Shown here piece by piece: positions 33,324-41,559 of a stretch of 64,000 nucleotides of DNA. Position 1 is the first letter of the stretch, and each line of letters begins with the position of its first letter. The DNA is from Plasmopara viticola (taxonomy: Eukaryota > Oomycota > Peronosporomycetes > Peronosporales > Peronosporaceae), in assembly GCA_001695595.3 (NCBI GenBank), contig MBPM02000023.1, forward strand, positions 620,001 to 684,000, written 5' to 3'. Under the pieces are notes generated by a model. That model was given only the letters and a program-made list of their open reading frames with translations, ran no database searches and was not told the DNA's origin. The position numbers and the translations under genes were made by a program.

Positions 33324-33893
33324 AGCTCTAGCAACTATAACTAATACATTGCAATTTTTTGTGTCACATCGAAGTGTCACTTGCAATGTGCAAGTGATTT
33401 TAATAGTGTCAGTATCTCTCGTCTCTTGTCATTGAATGAAGCAATCCGGACGTCAATACTAATGACACATTGATGACTATTCGAGTGACACATTGTTCTG
33501 ATGCTGTCAAAGAAGGAGAGGAGGTGTCAGTAGGAAATAAAGCCTTAATATATATAATAATGACACAATGACACTTCTATTGTAAGCTGATAATAATAAT
33601 AACAATAATAATAATAGAGCACCAAGGGTCGTAGGAGAAAGAAGAAAAAGTATAAAGGTTTGGGATTATGATGTGACATCTGACATTGTGTCAACCTGGC
33701 GTCAGATATTTTCTGTCCTTATGTGTCACTCGGAAGACTATGAGGCCAGACGCAGCGATCCCTGCGAGGTGACTGTCTATATATTCCTCTTTCACTGCCT
33801 TTTGGAACGTATCCTCATCTTCAACATCCACGGCAACATAGGAAGCCGATGCCAGCGCGCTGCCATCTCCGTCCATGAGCTGAGACTATTTTC
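33324..33893 (+). repeat. Direct repeat B (CRN-like cassette)
   Basis: Partner of 24865-25400 in the same orientation, about 570 bp because of an inserted stretch near 33525-33590. It carries an ATA-rich microsatellite at about 33588-33617 and a CRN-like fragment on the minus strand. It abuts the right terminal repeat, so read from that end the order is terminal repeat, then CRN-like start. Confidence 0.75.
33691..33890 (-). pseudogene. CRN-like N-terminal fragment, copy B
   Basis: The position of copy A's ATG reads ATA here and a TAG follows four codons later. Beyond that the frame keeps ALASASYVAVDVEDEDTFQK and EEYIDSHLAGIAAS, parallel to copy A. The start codon is lost and a stop gained, so it is a pseudogene. 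Copy B keeps the frame past the point where copy A shifts. Confidence 0.45.
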
Positions 33894-34018
33894 GCGCTAT
33901 CTGCATTCTCGAATGAGCACTTACCAATTAATTTTAAACTGACAGCGGACGGAGCGTATTGTTCATGTCGGGTCCTCCGCTCCTCCTACCCCTAATAAGG
34001 CATCGGGTGTACCCCTAG

Positions 34019-34031
34019 ACACCCTTAAAGA
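34019..34031 (-). repeat. Target-site duplication of the tRNA-derived SINE (left)
   Basis: ACACCCTTAAAGA, matched by ACACCCTTAGAGA at 34343-34355 with one difference. Confidence 0.75.
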
Positions 34032-34342
34032 TTTAAGCTACCAGGACCCACGCGCTAGGACTAAGCTGTCTCTATCGCGGGATGCTGATAGCAATCCAAC
34101 CCATATTGGGACCGGGTTCCGTACCCGTCATAACACTATGGGGCTTTTTCGGTCAGTGGGGCGTCCCCCACCCAACCCTTTTTTACCCAATCGGGCGCGA
34201 GTTGGTAGGGCAGTCACACACTCGGGTGTGATGGCTCGTCCACTTTAGTGACCTATCTCCGGCTTCCTTGATTCGGATCCTATGGGTATCGAACCCGGTA
34301 CTGGGTCAAACGGCTAACCGCTGGAGCCACAAGGTCGGTTGA
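34032..34342 (-). mobile_element. tRNA-derived SINE inside the right terminal repeat
   Basis: About 311 bp. On the minus strand the head begins with a tRNA-like promoter: an A box in TGGCTCCAGCGGTTAGCCG (34329-34311) and a perfect-looking B box GGGTTCGATACCC (34296-34284). The rest is unrelated GC-rich body. A 13-bp target duplication with one mismatch flanks it. Polymerase III would transcribe it and LINE machinery would insert it. It is a different family from the SINE-like copies at 455 and 21954. Confidence 0.82.
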
Positions 34343-34355
34343 ACACCCTTAGAGA
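34343..34355 (-). repeat. Target-site duplication of the tRNA-derived SINE (right)
   Basis: ACACCCTTAGAGA; see 34019-34031. Confidence 0.75.
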
Positions 34356-34780
34356 CAGCAAGTATATACCATAAAGTACACAGTACATACACAAAAAGGA
34401 AAAACATGTATGAAGTACCTACGGTATATTATGTGCAGTAAATATCATAATTGTAATTTTACTTCAGCACGACAATTTTTGGCTTGGCTGTGCAAGAATT
34501 GAGCCTAATAATAAAACTAGTGATTATATAGTGTGTCTCGTCCTATCAAGAGTTTGGACTTCAGCTCGCTAGAATTGCTTCCTACAAACGCGATCGTAGC
34601 AAATCGACGATTGAGTGCACTCAGAAGTGAAAGCTTTTTTGCCTCGATTTTTCTATATCTCTATCCATGATTTCACTTTTCAATTCCTTACGATGCTGAC
34701 AAGTAAAATGTACATCCCCATTTGTCTCCTTTTTTAAGACTTCTTTTAATGATTGCTTATTCAATGACAGACAAAAAGCT

Positions 34781-36154
34781 GTGGTACTGCCTGCTAAGCG
34801 TGGCCGTCGCTTTGCAAGTTCTGTGTCGACCGCCGAAACGCCCAACTACGATGTAGTTATCGCAGGTGGAGGTGTAATGGGCTTCTCAACGGCGTACCAC
34901 CTCGCCGTCTCCGCCCCAAAGCTCAAGATCGCCGTTGTGGAGAAGGACTTTGGCGTGCGTCCTTGTGTTTTCTTAATTGTTTGGTGTAGAATTCACTGTA
35001 CGTCTTCTATTGTTTTACTGATGCAGTACAAGTATGCGTCTGCTGTTCTTTCGGCAGGTGGTATCCGTCATCAATTTTCAGAGACGGAGAATATAGAAAT
35101 GAGTCTGTATGGCAGTGAATTTCTGCGCCACGTTGGCACTAACTTAAAAGTGGATGACCACGACATTCCTGACGTGCAATTTGTTGAAGGTGGTTATATG
35201 TTTCTAGCCAGTAAGCGGGGTCTTAATGTGCTGCATCAGAACTATATCACACAAAAGAACACTGGTGCCGATGTGCAGCTGCTGGACGCGGTGGCATTGA
35301 AGAAGCGGTTCCCTTGGATCAACACTGACGGCATCGAAGAAGCCATTTTAGGCATCAAAAATCAGGGCTGGTTCGATCCGTGGGCTTTATTGAATGCGAT
35401 GAAGCGAAAGAGCGTAGCTCTGGGTGTAGACGTGCTGAAAGGCGAGGTCAAACACTTTGATCTAGGAGGACAGAATCAAATTGAACAAGTGCACATTGAG
35501 GTTAAGGAGTCACCAAATTGCGACGACTTGCGCTATAACACGGTTCGTGCTGGTGTTGTTGTAAATGCGGCGGGATGCTGGTCGGACAAACTATTGGAAG
35601 CTTGCGGCAGTTTTGATTACCCTGTAAAGCCTCGCAAACGCTCTATGTTTGCCTTTCACTGTGATGCCGAAGAACTATGGAAAGGGAATGCAGCGACGCC
35701 ACTTGTTGTGGAACCAAATGGAGTATATTTTCGACGTGAGGGTGCTGGTGGGCGATTTGTGTGTGGATGGTCTCCTGAACCCGAGGATGATTACGATGGG
35801 CAGTCCACAGATGAGCTAGATTTTCCGGATCACAAACACTTCGAGGAGAAAATCTGGCCCACAATCGCTTACCGAGTCAAGAGCTTTGAGGCTATTAAGG
35901 TGTTAGGTGCATGGGCTGGATATTATGATTACAATACTTTTGACCAGAACGCAATTATTGGCTTGCACCCGGACGTTCCTAACATGTACGTTGTCAACGG
36001 TTTTAGCGGCCACGGGTTGCAGCAATCACCTGCTGCCGGTCGTGCAATTTCTGAGCTGGTCCTGTATGACGAATTCAAGACCATTGACTGTTCACGTTTT
36101 AAATTTGACCGCGTGCGCGCCAATATGCCGTTTCTAGAGCTCGGAATTGTTTAG
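34781..36154 (+). CDS. FAD-dependent oxidoreductase, FOXRED1-like
   Basis: Coding sequence runs to TAG at 36154 with one intron, 34955-35026 (GTGCGT...GCAG, 72 nt). The DAO-fold FAD motif is YDVVIAGGGVMGFSTAYHL. Further landmarks are AGGIRHQFSE, a substrate-side run GWFDPWALLNAMKRKSVALG, VNAAGCWSD and the C-terminal NGFSGHGLQQSPAAGRAISE. This matches FOXRED1, a mitochondrial factor for complex I assembly, better than sarcosine or D-amino-acid oxidases of similar fold. The residues before the FAD motif (KRGRRFASSVS) look like a mitochondrial presequence. No ATG lies in frame between 34781 and the upstream stop near 34700, so the true start is probably in a short upstream exon that I could not place. 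Confidence 0.85.
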   Translation: MVLPAKRGRRFASSVSTAETPNYDVVIAGGGVMGFSTAYHLAVSAPKLKIAVVEKDFGVRPCVFLIVWCRIHCTSSIVLLMQYKYASAVLSAGGIRHQFSETENIEMSLYGSEFLRHVGTNLKVDDHDIPDVQFVEGGYMFLASKRGLNVLHQNYITQKNTGADVQLLDAVALKKRFPWINTDGIEEAILGIKNQGWFDPWALLNAMKRKSVALGVDVLKGEVKHFDLGGQNQIEQVHIEVKESPNCDDLRYNTVRAGVVVNAAGCWSDKLLEACGSFDYPVKPRKRSMFAFHCDAEELWKGNAATPLVVEPNGVYFRREGAGGRFVCGWSPEPEDDYDGQSTDELDFPDHKHFEEKIWPTIAYRVKSFEAIKVLGAWAGYYDYNTFDQNAIIGLHPDVPNMYVVNGFSGHGLQQSPAAGRAISELVLYDEFKTIDCSRFKFDRVRANMPFLELGIV

Positions 36155-36268
36155 ACGTAGTCGTACTCGCTTACGGTAAACACTGTAGTTTTCATAATTA
36201 CGTTAGTACAAATTTCTCCAAACGAATACTGATTATAAGTCTAGATTTTGACCATTCATCACTGTATA

Positions 36269-37155
36269 ATGGCAATTGTCGGAATGAATCGACTGCTGCA
36301 CGGTGTGGCGGCGCTGAGCGTATCTGCGCAACCTAAACTCGTGTTGCGCACAGCGAGTACCCAGTCAAAACTTGCCAATCTGTCTCTGGCCGAAGAGAAG
36401 CCCATGCCACCACCGCGCGTGATTGCGGCTGCGCAGGAGGTCAAAGTGAAGCCATCCGGCGACTTGGAGCTCCAGGTTTTGTCACTAGCCGAAGGTACAT
36501 CGGGTCTAGGAGCTGTCACTATTGACGGTGAAGTGTTTGGAGCTCCTGATCGCGTAGACATTTTGCAGCGCGTGGTTCGCTGGCAGCTGGCGTGTCGTCG
36601 TGCAGGTACCAACAAAACCAAGACGCGCTCGGAAGTGAGCGGCTCCACGCGTAAGCCTTGGAAACAAAAAGGCTCTGGCCGTGCTCGTGTGGGTGATATT
36701 CGTGCACCACAGTGGCGTGGAGGGTACCGCGTGCATGGCCCAGTGCTTCGGGACTTCTCGTATACTTTGCCTAAAAAGGTGCGCGCAATGGGCTTGCGCG
36801 TTGCACTGTCTACTAAACTCCGTGAAGGAAAACTTGCGGTTGTGGATTCACTTAATACTGGCGTGCGTAATTGCTATTTGAATGGTTGGTGTGTGGTTTG
36901 TCCTGATAAGTTATGCAACAGATTACCAAGACGAAGGATATGAAGACTTTGTTGGGCGCTCGTGGATGGGATCACGCGCTTTTCGTGGGAGGCGAGGTGG
37001 TGAATTCGGAATTCGAGCTAGCCATTCGCAACATACCGTACGTGGACACGATTACGCAAAACAAGATCAATGTTTACTCAATTCTGCAGAAGGACCTACT
37101 GATTATCACAAAGGATGCTGTCAAGTACCTAGAAAAGCGTCTTCACGTCGACTAG
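36269..37155 (+). CDS. Mitochondrial ribosomal protein uL4m
   Basis: Exons 36269-36862 and 36922-37155 (intron 36863-36921, GTGCGT...ACAG) give 275 residues. The core shows the uL4 signature: TNKTKTRSEVSGSTRKPWKQ followed by KGSGRARVGDIRAPQWRGG, then VHGPVLRDFSYTLPKKVRAM. The N-terminus (about 80 residues, few acids at first) fits a mitochondrial targeting region. The protein binds the large-subunit rRNA near the exit tunnel. An upstream in-frame TTG at 36248 is less likely than the ATG. The stop of the FOXRED1-like gene is 114 bp upstream in the same direction. Confidence 0.92.
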
Positions 37156-37308
37156 AAAATCACGGTAGACTAATGGCATTATGTACAGAGCTGAGCGGGG
37201 CAAGCAACTAGCGATGTGAGCGTAGCAACGCTAGAATCAAAGCGTTGTTTGCTGGTGTAGACATCATAGAAGACCCACGTTTTCGTCTTTTGCCAAGCTT
37301 GCTCATTT

Positions 37309-37935
37309 TTAATCAACTGCGCTTCCTTGAGATTCATCATAAATGGACGCTTCGACTGTTGTATCGTACCTCGCCACAGGTGCCAACTTGCTTACTTCTA
37401 ATTCAGTACTCAGCGAGTGAGCCTGACCTAAGAATTCCTTTGCTTCTGCCAGTTCAGCGGTTAAAGTCTCACGTTGCCTAGTCATCGCTGCCTCGAGCTC
37501 ATCTCGCTTTATTTTAAAGACACGCCCATTTGCTAATATCTTATTTAGCGTTTGTTTGATCATTCGACTCTTGCGCTTGATCTCAGCCAAGTCGTCACCA
37601 ATAGTGTCGGATCTAGACTCAAACTCGCCGACGGCCATGCGCTCCAAGTGCCAGCCATTTAGTTCGTTCATACGAGCAGTAGGGGCTTTCAGATCTAAAA
37701 TCTCCCGATAATTATCCATGTTACGACGTTGCTACATGAACGACCAAAAACAACAGTTTACCATTTGCGGGTAACAAAACGGTTGTCTGCAACGTACGTC
37801 GTACACTTCAGCAAGCTCCGTCCATTTACCATCTAATTTGTTGCTAGTGTACAAGTCGCATAGATTGCAGATGGCGGCTGTACCCGTGGCGTTAACGGCC
37901 GCATGGTCCTCTTTTCGCATACTTCGAGAAAGCAT
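37309..37935 (-). CDS. Small coiled-coil protein, function unknown
   Basis: Exons 37935-37798 and 37731-37309 join in phase through a 66-nt intron (GTACGT...GTAG) to 186 residues. The first part has two cysteines in ICNLCDLYT; the second is helical and charged, with heptad-like runs such as LAEIKRKSRMIKQTLNKILA and ELEAAMTRQRETLTAELAEA. No signal peptide or membrane helix. I do not recognise the family. It is convergent with uL4m (about 150 bp between stops). Confidence 0.72.
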
Positions 37936-38055
37936 TTTGGTATTATCCGGTTATATTATAGGTTGTTTGAATTTACAAAGGAAAAGATAGTGGCATACAT
38001 AACCATTTCTTATTAATTTTACTTCTACTTTAACAATTCCAGTCAAGCCGGAAAT

Positions 38056-39288
38056 TTAGTGACGAAAGATGCAAAGTGAAGGTTTCGACTTGTTTACATC
38101 CGGTGGTAGTGACCAAGTATTGTGAAGAGTAGATTTGCTAAGCTCGTGCACCTCAGTGAGCCGTGCGTTAACCGCATATATAACCTGCTTGTACCTTAAA
38201 ACTTCCTCATGTCGAATCTGGGCCAGCTCCTTCGCGTAGCGCTTACTATCCCGAAGTTTCTGAGTACGCATAATCAATCGTGTTTCCCGTTCTCGAGCCG
38301 ATTGTTTGTATCGCGTGGCAAGAAATTCATGTTTATCGAGAAGATCGGCCAGCTCAGCTTTGAGAGCCAACAATTCCTCATTTCGCTCCCCCACCTCTTT
38401 CTGGAAATTGCGTGCTGCCAGTATCGCCGTGTCCCGTTCCTTTCTCGCTGCGTCTTCTCGTTCTGCGTGCAGTTTGCACTCACTAGATGCTTGTTGCACT
38501 TTAAGCGCTGTAAGATGCTTCTCATTTTTCCAGCTTTTTATTTGAAGCCGGTCTAAATTTTGCTGCTTTAGGGAACGGGATTTATCATTTGATGCAGCGG
38601 TGAGACGTTCTTGCAAGGCTGTCTTCTCTTCTTGTGTCGTCTGCAGCATTTCCTCAAATGTTTTAATCTTATCGTGACACTCAGCCACTGCAGCTTCTGC
38701 AGCGGTTGTCTGTTGTCGAGCACTCTGTAGTTCTTGCTTGAGTGCTTCGACTTTTACTTCATGCTCTCGCTCAATCTGCTGCCATAGCTCTCGGACACGT
38801 TTAGCGTCGCTCTCTGTGCGTTGCACGAGCTGATCCCTATCAGCTTTAAGCTTTTGAATTTCAGCAGTAGCCAACTCAGCTTCCGCCACCGCACTTTCTT
38901 TCTTTTCCATCTCTATTCTCCATTTGGTCTCCATATTTTTAAGCTCCATTGTTAGCGCCGTATTTTTCTGCGTAGCAGCATTCCTGCCAAGCACCGCCAT
39001 CTTGTGCATGGCTATCTCATCTTCCAGTTCTTTTTCAAGCGCCAATTGCTTGTCTCGAGCCTCTTGAGTCGCCTGGGAACTGCGTTGCTGTACGTCGCGC
39101 AACTCTACTTCGCGCAATTGAGCTTCGTTTGTCAGCGTAGATCGAGCAGCACATTCTTGAGCCAGGCGACGCGTCAGCTCCTCTACCTCAGCACGCAGTA
39201 GATCTCGCTCGTCTTGAAGTCTTCGTGTAAGATCCGGTAGACCACTGAGCGCTGGTGTGGGCGAAGGCGGCGTGATGGCCTCATCCAT
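38056..39288 (-). CDS. Long coiled-coil protein, 410 aa, function unknown
   Basis: Intronless frame from ATG 39288. After a proline-rich start (ITPPSPTPALSGLPD) nearly the whole chain, residues 20-370, is charged heptad-repeat coiled coil, for example ERDLLRAEVEELTRRLAQEC and KADRDQLVQRTESDAKRVRE. The tail is less helical and ends basic and hydrophobic. Such proteins are often cytoskeletal, centrosomal or flagellar scaffolds, but nothing here is specific. Same strand as the small coiled-coil gene, starts about 120 bp upstream of it in transcription order. Confidence 0.75.
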   Translation of the reverse strand: MDEAITPPSPTPALSGLPDLTRRLQDERDLLRAEVEELTRRLAQECAARSTLTNEAQLREVELRDVQQRSSQATQEARDKQLALEKELEDEIAMHKMAVLGRNAATQKNTALTMELKNMETKWRIEMEKKESAVAEAELATAEIQKLKADRDQLVQRTESDAKRVRELWQQIEREHEVKVEALKQELQSARQQTTAAEAAVAECHDKIKTFEEMLQTTQEEKTALQERLTAASNDKSRSLKQQNLDRLQIKSWKNEKHLTALKVQQASSECKLHAEREDAARKERDTAILAARNFQKEVGERNEELLALKAELADLLDKHEFLATRYKQSARERETRLIMRTQKLRDSKRYAKELAQIRHEEVLRYKQVIYAVNARLTEVHELSKSTLHNTWSLPPDVNKSKPSLCIFRH

Positions 39289-39690
39289 AATGGCACGAGC
39301 TTTTTAAATTTAAATGATCGAAGGCGCCAAAATGTTATGCATATATTACAGCCCAAGCTTCAATTAAAGGTTGGGAATTATGATATTTTAGCATCTGTCG
39401 GATTATACACCATGAATTTATACATTAAAGCTCGTGAGAATGGAAAAAATTTACCTTTTTTTCAAATTAAATAAAACCAATATATTCACTTGAATTATAA
39501 CAGAATGAAGAGAATCTACCTCTGAAGTAAAAAAACTTTTGAAAAATGAAAAGACAAAAAATATACCCCGCTTACTAATAGAAATATACTCTTATGCTGC
39601 GCATTACTGGTGCATTGATGCTTGTTGTGTCCCACTTGACCACAGCTGCCGCATCGATAAACATTTTTTTGCGCGTCAACTTCTAAAGCA
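39289..39690. other. AT-rich spacer
   Basis: Nothing recognisable lies between the coiled-coil gene start and the Mutator-like remnant. Confidence 0.5.
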
Positions 39691-39699
39691 AAATGCTGG

Positions 39700-41285
39700 G
39701 CTTCGATTCGCTTATTCTTGAGTCGACCTTCTCTTTTGGACGGATTTGCTGGAAGATGCTCAGTTTACTTTTCGTCACAAATGGCTTCACTTCGAGTGCT
39801 TCATCGTAGGCAAGTAGATACGTTTTGGTTGACCAAACATCCCCAAATAACAATTCTGCACGTGACAGCTGGTTTGAAAACTTTGTGTCGACATCACAGA
39901 ACCGCATGCGCACGCACCACTAATACTTTTTATTTCAACAGCATACACCATTGGCTCGTTTGTTCCAGTTTGAACCGACACAACAAACGATGGAGTTGGA
40001 CTTGGACATACTTCAATTGTTTTCTCGTGCATTTTTAAGATTGAAGTGATGCAATTGGCAGCATAAGACGTCACCGCACCCCATTGTTTGGTCAGTCTAG
40101 CAAAATTGAGCCGCTTCGTACCGACATAGCGTTCAATTGCCATCATACAATCCAAGATTGGCATTTCACGGATCGTTTTCAGCGCGGTTTATGAATCCGG
40201 CGTTATCGGAAGTAAGCATTCCACATCGTGAGCATGGACCATGGGCAATAAACCACTTCCCATAGCCAACGTCAGCCAGCAATTTAACTGCCTCGCGATT
40301 AAGTTTCATCAGGTCTTCGTCTTCGTACGATTGCCTGGTCAGCACGTGCTAAGGCATGATCCTTAAACGTCTTGTTTGTAAACTTTAGGTTGAATTTAAG
40401 GTTACGTAGCAAAAGAGATGTGGTATCTCTTTGCCATTTTCTTTGATTAAGGTGACGTGAGCGAGAGAAATGTGGTATCTCTTTGCCATTTTCTTTCATT
40501 GCTGGCACTAATCCCTTGTCACGATCAGATATTACGAAGGCTGGAAGTACAGGTGAATGCTAGAACAGGTACTTACGCCCCATTTGCTTTAGTATTACTG
40601 CTGACGAATGCGACTGTAACAGTCTGAAATTCGTTGTTCCCATTTTCGAAACACGCCACAAACAGCACACCTCCACCTTTGAAAAGTGCCAAATAGTGCC
40701 AAGCCGCGTGATGCATATGGAGCAAACGCATAAAATCCTTGCATATAACCAATTGCTGCCTACAAAATCACTTTTTTTTAAGCTCAATAGATACCGCATG
40801 CCCGCGTTTCTTGAGTGCTTCGCAGTAAAACAAAATTGACTGTTTCCGATTCAAATCGTCACCATAAATCTCTTCCATTAGTCTTTTGCAAGCGTTTACA
40901 AAGTTGTCGTACGTCACAATCATTCTCATACCTTCTAAATGATCACGCATGATTACTGGCGACAGGTTTCGGCAATGTGCATGCACAAAATTCCGCACGG
41001 CATCACTTTGCGCCAGCTGCTTTGCCGTAAGTGCACGTCGAGCATCCCGCGAGTGAAGATCAACCGATGTAGCATCACATGTGTGCGCGACAAATCGTTG
41101 TGGAGGTCCAAAGCTCTTCTTATACGCAAAACAAACCATAAATGAAAATGATGCATACGAAGGAACAGATTTGTATCGACGCAAGTCGCTTTGAGTAACC
41201 ACGTATGCACGGCAAACACGGCGATTGTACTCAACAACCGTGCGTTCCACATCTTTTCGACTTTCGAAAACTTGGGTATCTTCAT
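39700..41285 (-). pseudogene. Mutator-like (MULE) transposase remnant
   Basis: Minus-strand frames keep the MULE order in pieces. The N-terminal part (41250-40768) includes YKSVPSYASFSFMVCFAYKK and FVAHTCDATSVDLHS, a zinc-binding-like segment, then helices to SILFYCEALKKRGHAVSIEL. A catalytic-core piece, FVISDRDKGLVPAM at about 40530-40490, carries the D-R-x-K-G-L motif typical of MULE DDE domains. Further fragments (40164-39787 and 39913-39683) end the gene. Frameshifts, stops and a 50-bp tandem duplication disable it. Terminal inverted repeats were not found. Family call rests on the core motif and overall order. Confidence 0.6.
40401..40500 (-). repeat. 50-bp tandem duplication within the transposase remnant
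   Basis: Units 40401-40450 and 40451-40500 share the 20-mer TGTGGTATCTCTTTGCCATT and most other positions. The duplication falls just after the D-R-x-K-G-L motif on the minus strand. Confidence 0.8.
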
Positions 41286-41559
41286 TTGATGAACTTACGT
41301 CGGACTCTTCGCTTGCCTCCCGCGTCTATTCCACCTTGTCTTCTCTCGTCGTCGTTTTACCGACTGTTGTAGTAATGATAATATTTGTGCAAACCACAAA
41401 GTTTTCTATGCCACGTTTTAATTTATTCACTCCACAGCACCGTACCTACTTCGGTTTTATCACCACTGACTCAACCTCATTTTGCCCTATTCGCCGAACT
41501 GCCACAGTCTTTCACCCCTACTTTCCGAAGACGGGGAGATCATGAGACTCCTGGACGAG

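Larger units (their letters stand above)
23934..34370. mobile_element. Decayed Maverick/Polinton-like virus element
   Basis: The ends at 23934-24055 and 34370-33909 align as degenerate terminal inverted repeats once the SINE at 34032-34342 is removed. Shared blocks run GCTGYCTC, GGGTRTYTAGGGGTAC, GATGCCTTATT, TACGCTCCGTCCGCT and GTGCTCATTCGA. The interior holds remnants of an A32-type packaging ATPase, a polinton-associated minor-capsid-type protein and a small virion-type protein, all broken by stops and frameshifts. I could not find DNA polymerase B, the retroviral-type integrase, the protease or a convincing major capsid protein. A 6-bp target duplication, expected for Mavericks, is not visible. 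The element sits cleanly between two host genes. Confidence 0.72.
33909..34370 (-). repeat. Right terminal inverted repeat, split by a SINE
   Basis: Read on the minus strand, 34370-34356 plus 34031-33909 align with the left terminal repeat 23934-24055. The SINE and one copy of its target duplication (34032-34355) interrupt it. Confidence 0.68.
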
